From: JAKIWV01 sp963773945
GTDB taxonomy: Archaea > Thermoplasmatota > Thermoplasmata > Lutacidiplasmatales > UBA184
NCBI GenBank assembly: GCA_963773945.1
Contig: CAVZDD010000005.1
Span: forward strand, 62,001-126,000
Length of the DNA stretch: 64,000 nt
Direction of reading: 5' to 3'
Shown here: positions 52,778-61,468 of the stretch, piece after piece
Numbering within the stretch: the stretch's first letter is position 1
How the letters are laid out: every line of letters starts with the position of its first letter
The notes under the pieces: generated by a model
What the model saw: the letters and a program-made list of their open reading frames with translations, nothing else
Told to the model about the DNA's origin: nothing
Databases searched by the model: none
Program-made: the position numbers and the translations under genes

Positions 52778-53112
52778 ACCCCTCGCTCCGGTCTCGGCGC
52801 GCGCGAACGGACCGGTGACTCCCCTCCTCGAATCCGTTCCGAATCGGTCGTTTTCGGGACAGTTCCGGTCCCGGTTTCAGTCCGAATTGGAATATTTCCG
52901 TACATAATCGCTATTTTTTGCATATAAAATGGTGTATTCTCCGCTCAAAGGCGATATAGCCCATAGAACCCCCGATATAGGTTAACACCAGCCCGGTACT
53001 GCACTTGGGCTTGCGGGTTCAATACAAAGGATAGAGCGTCCAAGTGTATCGAAATAAGGGGTCAATACCCGCTCTAGCGCCAAGTTTTTATGCGGCGGGC
53101 GGTCCTGTTCCG
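52778..53112. promoter_or_regulatory. AT-rich intergenic region with possible terminator, operators and promoter
   Basis: The 335 bases hold a T-run (52914-52919) that may end the upstream transcript, an internal TATA-like ATATAAAAT (52922-52930), two direct repeats CGATATAG exactly 21 bp apart (52952-52959 and 52973-52980), an inverted GGGT/ACCC (53058-53069), and the TATA box TTTTTATG (53085-53092) of the Rieske gene. No protein is apparent. Confidence 0.6.
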
Positions 53113-54275
53113 ATGATGTCCGCGCTCGCAAGCGACCGCAAGGGCGTGCGCCCGGGGGAGCCGACGGGTCACCTGTCGGGCACAACCCCGGACGGACACG
53201 TGTACTGGGACGACGCGGTCCTCCGGACCGAGCTCGACCGTTTCTTTTACCGGAGTTGGCTCATTATCGGTCGGGAGGAACAGCTCTCCCACCCGGGCGA
53301 CTACCTGACCCGGACGATCGGAACCGAGGGCATCATGCTCCTCCGCGACAAGCAGGACCAGGTCCGCGGATTCCAGAACGTTTGTCGTCATCGCGGCACC
53401 CAACTCCTGGAGGAACCGGGTGGTACCGGGCTCAAGTCGATCGTCTGTCCGTACCACGCCTGGAACTACAACCTCGACGGCAAGCTGACCGGCGCGGGAC
53501 ACATGCAGGCCGTCCAAGGATTCCGCAAGGAAGACAATGGACTGTTCGCCGTCCGCGTCGAGAGCGCGGGCGGATTCCTCTGGGCCAATCTCGACCCGGC
53601 CGCCCCCCGCTCACCGCCCAGCTCGGTCCGTTCCTCGATAAGGTCGCCCGAATCCCGCTGGCCCAGCTGCGGGCCGGCCCATCACACAGCTACACGATCG
53701 AGGCGAACTGGAAACTGATCGTTGAGAACTACTCCGAGTGCTACCACTGCGCACCGATCCATCCGGAGCTCAACCGGATCACGCCCTACATGACCGGCGA
53801 CAACGACGCCTTCTTCACGGAAGGGAAGGGGGAATTCAACGGAGGGTACCAGACGTTCGCCGGGGATTACACGTCGATGACGATGACCGGCTACACGCGC
53901 CGGCCGCCGCTCCCCGGAATGACCCCGGAGGACCGGAAGCGGATCTACTACTACGTGCTCTGGCCGAACACCTTCTTCAGCCTGCATCCGGATTACCTGA
54001 TGGTCCACCGGGCCTGGCCGATCTCCCCCGGGCGGACCCGCGTCGAGAACGAATTCTACTTCGACCCCCAGGAGATGGCCAAGCCGGACTTCGACCCCGC
54101 GGACGCCGTCGGGGTCTGGGACCTCATCAACCGGCAAGACTGGCACGTCTGCGAGCTCGCCCAGAAGGGCACGCAGAGTCGGAACTGGCACGGCGGCCGG
54201 TACAGTGAGCAGGAGTCGCTCGTGTGGGATTTCGACGCCTACTACCAGGACCGGATGGGGCGGAACGCCCCCTAA
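53113..54275 (+). CDS. Rieske oxygenase alpha subunit, quaternary-amine demethylase type, copy 1 (apparent frameshift)
   Basis: A ring-hydroxylating-type terminal oxygenase. The Rieske [2Fe-2S] ligands are C91, H93, C112 and H115 (CRHRG and CPYHAW). The mononuclear-iron region ENYSECYHCAPIHPEL is typical of choline, glycine betaine and carnitine monooxygenases. The two halves lie in different frames and join if one C is added to C6 at 53603-53608 (NLDPAAPPLTAQ). ATG 53113 lies 25 bp from a TATA box. The likely reaction is O2-dependent N-demethylation or hydroxylation of an amine. Confidence 0.85.
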
Positions 54276-54281
54276 GGAGGT
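54274..54281 (+). promoter_or_regulatory. Shine-Dalgarno site of Rieske gene 2
   Basis: AAGGAGGT lies 3 bases before ATG 54285 and overlaps the end of Rieske gene 1, as expected for an internal operon gene. Confidence 0.6.
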
Positions 54282-54284
54282 GGG

Positions 54285-55463
54285 ATGAGTACCGCAGCCC
54301 GACCCTCGGTTCCGGCGACCCCGGGGCGGGACCGCCCGACGCCGGCGGCGTTCCGGGCCGTCGACCGCCCGGCGCGCGAGGCGGCGACCCTCCCCGGCTG
54401 GATGTTCTCGGACCCCGCCCTCTTTGCAGAGGAGCTCCGCCGGATGTTCCATCGGACCTGGACCTGCGTGGGTCGGGAGGACGAGGTCGTTGGCGCCGGC
54501 GGATTCCTGACCGTGGAGGTGGGCGGCTCCGGCGTCTTGGTCGTTCGCGACAAGGGAGGGGTGCTGCGGGCCTTCCACAACGTTTGCCGGCACCGGGGGA
54601 CGCGGCTCGTGGAGGAGAGCCTCGGCTCGGGCCTTTCCAACATTCAATGCCCCTACCACGCTTGGACGTACGACCTGACGGGCCAGCTTCGGGGCGCGCC
54701 GCACATGACCGGCGTCGAGAATTTTGACAAACGCGACTACGGCCTCCATCCGGTCGCGCTCGAGACCTGGCGGGGTTTCCTCTGGGTCAACCTTGACCCA
54801 AACCCAATGCCGCTTTCCGAGCACCTCGGAGCGCTCGTAGAACGGGCGCGGCCATTCCCGTTGGAGCGGCTCCGACTCGCCCACCGGGTGACGTATGAGA
54901 TCGCGGCGAACTGGAAGCTCGTCCTCCAGAACGCCAACGAGTGCTACCACTGCCCCGGCGTGCATCCCCAGCTGGTGAAGATCACTCCATACACTTCCGG
55001 CGAGGAGGACATCCACCGGGGCCCGATCTTTGGCGGATGGATGGATATGGTCGACGGTGCCGAGACCCTGACCCCGAGCGGCAAGAGCGACCGCAAGCGG
55101 TTCCCGGGACTCTCCGCCGAGGACCTGCGTCGGGTCTACTACTACGTCCTGTTCCCGGCCAATTTCGTGGCCTTCTCGACCGATTACGTCACGATGGACT
55201 GGTTCCAGCCACTCGGGCCGGACCGGACCCGCCTCGTGTTCGACCTCTATGTGGACCGGGACGAGCCGGACCCGGCCCTCGACGCGATGGATTTCTGGGA
55301 GACGACGAACCGGCAGGACTGGCACATCTGCGAGATGGCCCACCTGGGGTCGAAGACCGTCGCCTACGACCAGGGCCGGTACAGCACCGAAGAAGACACG
55401 GTCCACGCCATCGACCAGTACTACCTTCACCAGATGGGCCTCGTCGGCGAGCCGCACGAATAG
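54285..55463 (+). CDS. Rieske oxygenase alpha subunit, quaternary-amine demethylase type, copy 2
   Basis: A 392-residue paralogue of the preceding gene, intact. The cluster motifs are CRHRGTRLVEE and CPYHAWTYDL; the iron site is NANECYHCPGVHPQL. It is followed by the expected alpha-subunit helix-grip region, including YYYVLFPANFVAFSTDYV and DWHICEMAHLGSKT. The two copies differ enough to act on different substrates or form a hetero-complex. No small beta subunit and no reductase gene lie nearby. Confidence 0.92.
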   Translation: MSTAARPSVPATPGRDRPTPAAFRAVDRPAREAATLPGWMFSDPALFAEELRRMFHRTWTCVGREDEVVGAGGFLTVEVGGSGVLVVRDKGGVLRAFHNVCRHRGTRLVEESLGSGLSNIQCPYHAWTYDLTGQLRGAPHMTGVENFDKRDYGLHPVALETWRGFLWVNLDPNPMPLSEHLGALVERARPFPLERLRLAHRVTYEIAANWKLVLQNANECYHCPGVHPQLVKITPYTSGEEDIHRGPIFGGWMDMVDGAETLTPSGKSDRKRFPGLSAEDLRRVYYYVLFPANFVAFSTDYVTMDWFQPLGPDRTRLVFDLYVDRDEPDPALDAMDFWETTNRQDWHICEMAHLGSKTVAYDQGRYSTEEDTVHAIDQYYLHQMGLVGEPHE

Positions 55464-55511
55464 GTCGGGGGCCCGCAGCGAGGCAACCCCCGAACGTCTG
55501 GGAGTCGAACG

Positions 55512-57098
55512 ATGGCGGAATTCGATGCGATCATCGTCGGGGCCGGTCACAATGGCCTCGTGACCGCCGGATACCTCTCTCGGGCGGGCGCCCGCGTCCT
55601 CGTGCTCGAGAAGCGGGGGGTTGTCGGGGGCGCCTGCGTCACCGAGGAGCCGTGGCCCGGCTACAAAATCAGCACGTTCGGCTACGCCGCCGGCCTGCTA
55701 CGGCCCAAGATCGTGGAGGAGCTCGAGCTCAAGCGATTCGGGTACCGACCGATCCTTTGCGACCCGCAGGGCTTCTCCCCCTTCCCGGACGGCCGGTCCC
55801 TGACCTTCTGGCTGGACGAGCGAAAGACCCAGCAGGAGATTGCCCGCTTTTCGAACCGCGACGCCGAGGCCTACCCGAAGTACCTCGCCTGGTGGGATGG
55901 GATCATAGACCAGATCGACCCCCTCCTTCTCGCACCCCCACTGCCCCTCGGTGAGATGCTGGATTCGTGGACCGGAAGCGATCCCCAGCAGCTGCTCAAG
56001 GACCTCTTTCTTCAGAGCGCCGCCGACCTGCTGGATGGCTGGTTTGAGTCGGAGGAGCTCAAGGGCGTCCTTGCGTCGGGCTCGATCATCGGCACGATGG
56101 CCGGCCCGAGGACCCCGGGCACCGCTTACATCCTCGCCCACAACTCCGTGGGGATCCTGGAAGGTCATCGCCGGATCTGGGGGATTGCGGAAGGGGGCAT
56201 GGGAAATATCACACAGGCGATGGCCCGGTCGGCCACCCACCTCGGCGCCCAGATCCGCACCGGCGCCGGCGTCCGCGAGATCTTGGTCGAGGGCGGTCGG
56301 GCGGTCGGGGTACTGACGGAGGCCGGCGAGATCCACCGGGCCCCGACGATCGTCTCCGGCCTTGACCTCCGACAGACGTTTCTCCGGTTGCTCCCGGAGG
56401 ACGCGGTGGACCTGGGGTTCCGACTCCGGGTGAAGAAGATCCGTAACGAGGGAGCCTGCCTCAAGTTCAATGCGGCGCTGGAGCGGCTGCCGCAATACAC
56501 GGCAGCGACCGCCCCGTCGCGGCTGGCCGGGGCACTTGACATCTCGCCGTCCATCGATTACCTGGAGCACGCCTACGACGAGGCGAAGTACGGACGGTTC
56601 TCGAGCCGGCCGTACATCGATATCTATCATCAGAGCATTCTCGACCCCTCGGTGGCGCCGCCGGGCAAACACACGATGACCTGCTTCGTCGAGTACGCCC
56701 CGACGGAACTCCGGGGGAGCGACTGGAACGACGTACGGCCCCAGGTCGCCGAGACGGTGCTGGATACGATCCAGGAGTACGCCCCCGACATTCGTCAGAC
56801 CGTCCGCCAATGGCAGGTGGTGACTCCGCAGGATATTGAGAACCAGCTCGGGATGACGGGAGGGAACATCGACCAGGGGGACATCACCCCGGACCAGCTG
56901 TTCTCGTTCCGACCGATCCCCGGATGGACATCGTACCGAACCCCCCTTCCCGGGCTCTACCTGTGCGGCTGCGCGACCCACCCCGGGGGCGGGGTCCTGG
57001 GGGCGCCCGGGCACAACGCGGCCCAGGTCATTCTGGCCGATTGGACCGCCGCGAAGGGCGGTTCCGGCGCCTCCGCGAAGGTTCCCGCGCCGATATAG
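55512..57098 (+). CDS. PYROXD2-like FAD-dependent oxidoreductase, copy 4
   Basis: A 528-residue paralogue. It has VGAGHNGLVTAGYLSRAG (GAG where the others have GGG), WPGYKISTFGYAAG, PGTAYILAHNS, GACLKFNAAL, PSVAPPGKHTMTCFVEYAP, GMTGGNIDQGDITPDQLFS and LYLCGCATHPGGGVLGAPGHNAAQ. It follows the Rieske genes by 48 bases and is probably in the same operon, so it may act on the product of the oxygenase. Confidence 0.88.
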   Translation: MAEFDAIIVGAGHNGLVTAGYLSRAGARVLVLEKRGVVGGACVTEEPWPGYKISTFGYAAGLLRPKIVEELELKRFGYRPILCDPQGFSPFPDGRSLTFWLDERKTQQEIARFSNRDAEAYPKYLAWWDGIIDQIDPLLLAPPLPLGEMLDSWTGSDPQQLLKDLFLQSAADLLDGWFESEELKGVLASGSIIGTMAGPRTPGTAYILAHNSVGILEGHRRIWGIAEGGMGNITQAMARSATHLGAQIRTGAGVREILVEGGRAVGVLTEAGEIHRAPTIVSGLDLRQTFLRLLPEDAVDLGFRLRVKKIRNEGACLKFNAALERLPQYTAATAPSRLAGALDISPSIDYLEHAYDEAKYGRFSSRPYIDIYHQSILDPSVAPPGKHTMTCFVEYAPTELRGSDWNDVRPQVAETVLDTIQEYAPDIRQTVRQWQVVTPQDIENQLGMTGGNIDQGDITPDQLFSFRPIPGWTSYRTPLPGLYLCGCATHPGGGVLGAPGHNAAQVILADWTAAKGGSGASAKVPAPI

Positions 57099-57137
57099 AA
57101 CCGGGGGCCAGCGCAACCCCTGGGGCCGCGCGTGCGA

Positions 57138-57147
57138 GGCTATATCA
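57138..57147 (+). promoter_or_regulatory. TATA-like element of binding-protein gene 2
   Basis: GGCTATATCA lies about 54 bp before ATG 57196, giving a leader of roughly 27 bases. Confidence 0.5.
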
Positions 57148-57195
57148 GGGGGGGCAGGATAGGACGAAAACCCGCTCCCGGACGGGGTCGTCACC

Positions 57196-59100
57196 ATGGA
57201 ACCGAAGTGGCTCCGAATTTTCGCGGTCGTCGTGGCCCTCATGACGGTCGCGTCGGCTTACGCTGTCTACACGTACTACTCGAACGTCGCTTCCACCGGG
57301 TGCAATCTTCAGAGCACCAACCCGTTGATCTTCGACCAGGCCGAACAGGTCCACACCCTCGACCCACAGTGGGCCTACTCGACGCCCGACTGGGGCGCCG
57401 CGCAGCAGGCCTACCAGGCCCTCATCCTCTACAATCAGTCCGATACGACCCAGTTCGACGGGCAGCTCGCCATCAACTGGACCAATAGCTCGGGTGGCTT
57501 GCACTGGAACTTTACGCTCTGGCCCACCGTGCACTTTTCGAACGGAGACCCGTTCAACGCCTACGTGATGTGGTACTCGCTGTACCGAACGCTTGCGATG
57601 TTTGGGTCGGACCAGTACCTCCTGAGTGAGAACTTCTGGCTGCCGAACGACTGGTACAACAACCCCAACACGACCTACACGGACCAGGTGGAGTCGAGCC
57701 TCCTTTGGGACCTGAACAACTTCAATTTCTTCGACCCCACGGGCAACGAGACGGGGATTATGGAGGCCGCCAATCAGTCGTTCCGGGTGATCAGTCCGTA
57801 CGTGATCCAGGTCAACCTCGGGAATGGGTATATCGACACCAACTACACGCAACCGATTCCTTACACCTACCTGCTGGCCGAGCTCTCCTCCGTCGGGGCC
57901 GATGCGGTCGACCCCGCGGTCATCGATGCGCACGGCGGGGTCACCGAAGCGGTCAATACCTGGATGCAGAACAACATGGTCGGCACGGGGCCCTATCTTC
58001 TCGACCTATGGAGTCCGGGGAACAGCATTTCGTTCAAGCCCGACCCGAACTACTGGGCCGGGCAGGGGAGCCCGTCGCCCGCCTCGAGCCAACCCTGGAA
58101 CAACAACCTTCAGCCGGCAAAGGACTCGTTCGTGATCAGCTTCCAGGAGGACCCGTCGATCAACATTCAGAACCTCCGAAGCGGCGCGGCCGCGGGCGCG
58201 TCCTTTGCGTTCCTGGGCCCCGGCACGATCAGCGCGCTCAAGGGTGACACATGCTTGACCGTGGATCCCCTTCCCCTCGCCTATTCCGTCGCGAACGGCG
58301 GTTGGTGGATCTACATGAACCAGAGCTACGCTCCGTTCAACAATCTGACGGTGCGGGACGCTATTGCGCACGCGGTCAACATCTCCTACATCGACAACGT
58401 GGCGTTCGGAACCTATGCCTCCCAGTGGGTCGGTCCGGTGCCGCCCGGGTATCCCGGCTACAATCCCAACAACCTGCAGCCGTACTGGTACGACCCGACG
58501 TTGGCCAAGTCTCTCATGGCGCAATCGCCCTGGCCCCATGGATTCAACACGTTGAACAATCCCTTGCCGTTCGTCTATGTGGGGCCGAGTCCCGACTGGG
58601 ACGCCGCGATGACCTTCGTCCAGCAGAACCTGTCCCAAATCGGGATCTACATCAACCCGATCCCGCTCTCCCTGCCCACCTACTACGCGGAAGAAGGATT
58701 CGACCTGACGACGGGCGATTGCATCGCCCAGGAGCACGTCAACGGGGGTCCCTTCGAGATCGGGATGGAGTTCTACTCCTCGGACTGGATCGCCCCGGAC
58801 GACTGGACGCTCAACAACGTCTGGACCTACGGTTCGGCGAACATCTGCATGGGCGGGTACTCGAACGCCACCATGGACGCCCTGGCCATCCAGGCCGCCG
58901 GGGAGCACAACGGGACCCGATTCCTGGCGGACTACGCCCAGATGACCCAGACGATGTACTACAACTACACGGATGTCTGGTTCAACGTGCCGACCCTGTT
59001 CGCCGTCTACAATAGCAACGTGCAGGGCCTCTACGACAATCCGATCGGCAGCTGTCTCCCGGCGTGGAACCTCGAGTGCAATACCGAATACGCCACTTGA
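57196..59100 (+). CDS. extracellular solute-binding protein, family 5 (DppA/OppA type), copy 2
   Basis: A 634-residue paralogue of the binding protein at 43089. N-terminal anchor (residues 7-25, RIFAVVVALMTVASAYAVY), then TLDPQWAYSTPDWGAAQQAYQAL, WNFTLWPTVHFSNGDPFNAYVMWYSLYRT and PPGYPGYNPNNLQPYWYDPTLA. It differs enough in sequence to bind a different or related solute. It probably works with the permeases at 60419-62491, which are on the opposite strand. Confidence 0.9.
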   Translation: MEPKWLRIFAVVVALMTVASAYAVYTYYSNVASTGCNLQSTNPLIFDQAEQVHTLDPQWAYSTPDWGAAQQAYQALILYNQSDTTQFDGQLAINWTNSSGGLHWNFTLWPTVHFSNGDPFNAYVMWYSLYRTLAMFGSDQYLLSENFWLPNDWYNNPNTTYTDQVESSLLWDLNNFNFFDPTGNETGIMEAANQSFRVISPYVIQVNLGNGYIDTNYTQPIPYTYLLAELSSVGADAVDPAVIDAHGGVTEAVNTWMQNNMVGTGPYLLDLWSPGNSISFKPDPNYWAGQGSPSPASSQPWNNNLQPAKDSFVISFQEDPSINIQNLRSGAAAGASFAFLGPGTISALKGDTCLTVDPLPLAYSVANGGWWIYMNQSYAPFNNLTVRDAIAHAVNISYIDNVAFGTYASQWVGPVPPGYPGYNPNNLQPYWYDPTLAKSLMAQSPWPHGFNTLNNPLPFVYVGPSPDWDAAMTFVQQNLSQIGIYINPIPLSLPTYYAEEGFDLTTGDCIAQEHVNGGPFEIGMEFYSSDWIAPDDWTLNNVWTYGSANICMGGYSNATMDALAIQAAGEHNGTRFLADYAQMTQTMYYNYTDVWFNVPTLFAVYNSNVQGLYDNPIGSCLPAWNLECNTEYAT

Positions 59101-59153
59101 TCCTCCCGGCCCGGACACTTCGCACGGGTGGGGGAACCCGCCCCGGGGGCCGA

Positions 59154-59163
59154 TAGTTTAAAG
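59154..59163 (+). promoter_or_regulatory. TATA box of saccharopine dehydrogenase-like gene 2
   Basis: TAGTTTAAAG puts the transcript start near 59185, 16 bases before the earliest start-like codon, ATT 59201. Confidence 0.55.
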
Positions 59164-59200
59164 GGCCGGGCGGGCCCCCCGCGCGCGGGGGTTCGTTAGT

Positions 59201-60397
59201 ATTCCCGTCCAAGGCGCCAAGGTAGTCCAGGTCGGCACCGGAGCGGTCGGACAGGTCATTGCCCGTCATCTCGTCGCGAGCTCGGCCATCCGAGAGCTCG
59301 TGCTCGCGGACCTGGATGGGCCGCTCGCCCAGAAGGTGGCCGTCGGGCTCCCGGGATCCCGGGCCAAGGGCGTGGCGCTCGACGCGGGGGACGCCGCCGC
59401 GGTGTCGTCGCTCGTGAAAGGCGCCGACGTACTGGTCAACGCCACCATTCCCCGGTTCAACAACACCCTCATGGCAGCCGCCCGGGAAGGTCACGTCGCC
59501 TACGTCGACCTCGCCTCGGCGTCCAGCGACCCGTTCGTCGACGACGGGAAGTGGAAGGCGGCGGGCGTGCCCGCGATCATCGGCATGGGCGAGGATCCCG
59601 GCTTGAGCAATGTGTTCGCCCGCTACGGCGCGGACCAAATGGACTCGGTCGATGCGATTCGCATCCGCGATGGCGACACCGCCTCGAGTCCGGAATTCCC
59701 GTTCATCTGTCTGTTCAGTCCCGAGACGTTCATCGGCGAGACCGTGATCGGCTCCCGGGTCTGGCAGAACGGCGCCTACACCCCGGTCCCTGCGTTTGGA
59801 GGGTTTGAGGAGTACAATTTCCCCGCACCGGTCGGCCCCCAGCCCGTCTACGAAGTGGACCACGAGGAGGTCGACACGCTGCCGCGCTTCATTGGGAAGG
59901 GCGTCCAGTACGTCGATTTCAAGCTCGCGCTCGACGATCGGACGGTCCGTATCCTACAGGCGTTCAAGGACCTCCAGATCTTCGGAAACGACCGACCGGA
60001 CCGCGTGGCGGCCCGGAAGGCGATCCTGAACATCATTCCCAAGCCCGCCGACCTGACGGGGAAGGTGGACGGCACCGCGGCGCTCATCGTGGAGGTCGAC
60101 GGCCTCAAGGACGGCGCCCCCCGGCGCCTCCGATTGTCGACGATCATCAGCCACCCGGAAGCCGCGCGAAAGTACGGGGCGACGGGCACGGCCTACCTGA
60201 CCGGCACCGGCGGCGCGGTCGGCGCGTTGCTGTTGGCCACCGGGCAGGTTCGCGCACCGGGCATGCACTCCCCGGAGACACTCGATCCGACGCCTTTCCT
60301 TCCCCTGCTTGCCGAGCGGGGGGTCCCCATGCACGAAGAGCTCCTCGCGGGTCAGGGACCCGCCCCGGCCCGTGCGGGGAAGGCGAAGAAGCGGTAA
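59201..60397 (+). CDS. saccharopine dehydrogenase-like NAD(P) oxidoreductase, copy 2
   Basis: A protein of about 398 residues. The Rossmann strand KVVQVGTGAVGQVIARHL precedes the first GTG (59300), so translation must start earlier; the only near option in frame is ATT 59201. LADLDGPLAQKVAV, NATIPRFNNTLMAAAREGHVAYVDLAS and IGMGEDPGLSNVFARYG follow the pattern of copy 1 at 33622. It may reduce or oxidise an imine in the amine pathway. It is convergent with the second permease pair. Confidence 0.8.
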   Translation: MPVQGAKVVQVGTGAVGQVIARHLVASSAIRELVLADLDGPLAQKVAVGLPGSRAKGVALDAGDAAAVSSLVKGADVLVNATIPRFNNTLMAAAREGHVAYVDLASASSDPFVDDGKWKAAGVPAIIGMGEDPGLSNVFARYGADQMDSVDAIRIRDGDTASSPEFPFICLFSPETFIGETVIGSRVWQNGAYTPVPAFGGFEEYNFPAPVGPQPVYEVDHEEVDTLPRFIGKGVQYVDFKLALDDRTVRILQAFKDLQIFGNDRPDRVAARKAILNIIPKPADLTGKVDGTAALIVEVDGLKDGAPRRLRLSTIISHPEAARKYGATGTAYLTGTGGAVGALLLATGQVRAPGMHSPETLDPTPFLPLLAERGVPMHEELLAGQGPAPARAGKAKKR

Positions 60398-60418
60398 GGA
60401 CCGGAGGCCGGGCGGGCC

Positions 60419-61468
60419 TCAGTTGGCCGCGCCGCTGCCGCTCCGCCCCAATTCACCGGCGGACGCCGAGGTCACGGCGAGGGCCCGACGACTGCGCGGG
60501 TCCAGGATGTCCCGGAGCCCGTCCCCGAGGAGGCTGAAGGCCAGGACAGTCACGAAGACGGCCAATCCCGTAAACAGGGTCGGCCAGGCGTCGAACGCGA
60601 GGTCGGCCTGATAGGCGGAGATCATCGAGCCCCACTCGGCCGTGCCGGGCGGGAGCCCGATGCCGAGGAATGTGATGGTGGAGAAGGTGATGAGTACGCT
60701 GCCCACATCGAGAGTGTAGTAGACGATGAGCGGCTCGGTGATGTTCCGAATGATGTGCCGGGAGAGGATCTTGCCCCCCGACAGTCCGGCGGCGCGGGCG
60801 GCGGTAATGTACGGCGCGCCCTTGATAGCGAGAACTTCTCCCCGCACGAGCCGTACGTAGAACGGCCACCACGTCGCCGCGATGGCGAAGAGCGCCACCG
60901 TGAACCCGCGTCCGAGCACTTCCGCGATCGCGAGCGCCAGCACGAGGCTCGGAAATGCGAGGAAGATGTCGGTCACCCGGAGGATCACGACCGAAACGAT
61001 CCCGCCCAGTGTGCCCGGCGTGTCCCAGAATCCCGCGATGAGGCCGAGGACGCCCCCCACCGCCAGAGCGAAGAGCGTGATGCTCAGCCCGATGCTCAGG
61101 TCGACCGGCACGGCGGCCAGGACACGGGAGAAGACGTCCCGGCCGTCAGCGTCCGTTCCGAACGGGTGGGTAAAGGACGGCGGGAGGTACTTCGTACCGG
61201 AGGGAATGATGATCGAGTAGGGGATTATCGTCACCGGATGGCCCAAGAGTCCCGAGATGAGTGGGGTGAGCCAAACGAGCAGCCCGGCGCCGGCGATGAA
61301 GGCCACGAGGAAGAACCCGATTAGCGTCAGCGGGTTCGCTTTGAGCACGGCGTAGAGCGTCGCCCACTGGTCCCGCCGGGACGCCCGTTGCGTGACTGCC
61401 GCCTCCACGGCGGCGGCCATCTCCGGGGCCCGAAGGGGTCCCGCCGGGAGGTCGCCCGCTCCGGCCAT
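60419..61468 (-). CDS. Dpp/Opp-type ABC transporter permease, DppC-like, copy 2
   Basis: A 349-residue permease with an Ala-rich N-terminus, the OppC domain (LKANPLTLIGFFLVAFIAGAG), HPFGTDADGRDVFSRVLA, the coupling loop (YITAARAAGLSGGKIL) and LLGDGLRDILDPRSRR. It starts directly after the dppB-like stop. No ATPase genes follow. Confidence 0.92.
   Translation of the reverse strand: MAGAGDLPAGPLRAPEMAAAVEAAVTQRASRRDQWATLYAVLKANPLTLIGFFLVAFIAGAGLLVWLTPLISGLLGHPVTIIPYSIIIPSGTKYLPPSFTHPFGTDADGRDVFSRVLAAVPVDLSIGLSITLFALAVGGVLGLIAGFWDTPGTLGGIVSVVILRVTDIFLAFPSLVLALAIAEVLGRGFTVALFAIAATWWPFYVRLVRGEVLAIKGAPYITAARAAGLSGGKILSRHIIRNITEPLIVYYTLDVGSVLITFSTITFLGIGLPPGTAEWGSMISAYQADLAFDAWPTLFTGLAVFVTVLAFSLLGDGLRDILDPRSRRALAVTSASAGELGRSGSGAAN

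Noticed and set aside
53044..53112. Start of the Rieske gene at 53044
   Set aside because: The TATA box at 53085-53092 lies inside this extension; ATG 53113 fits the promoter distance.
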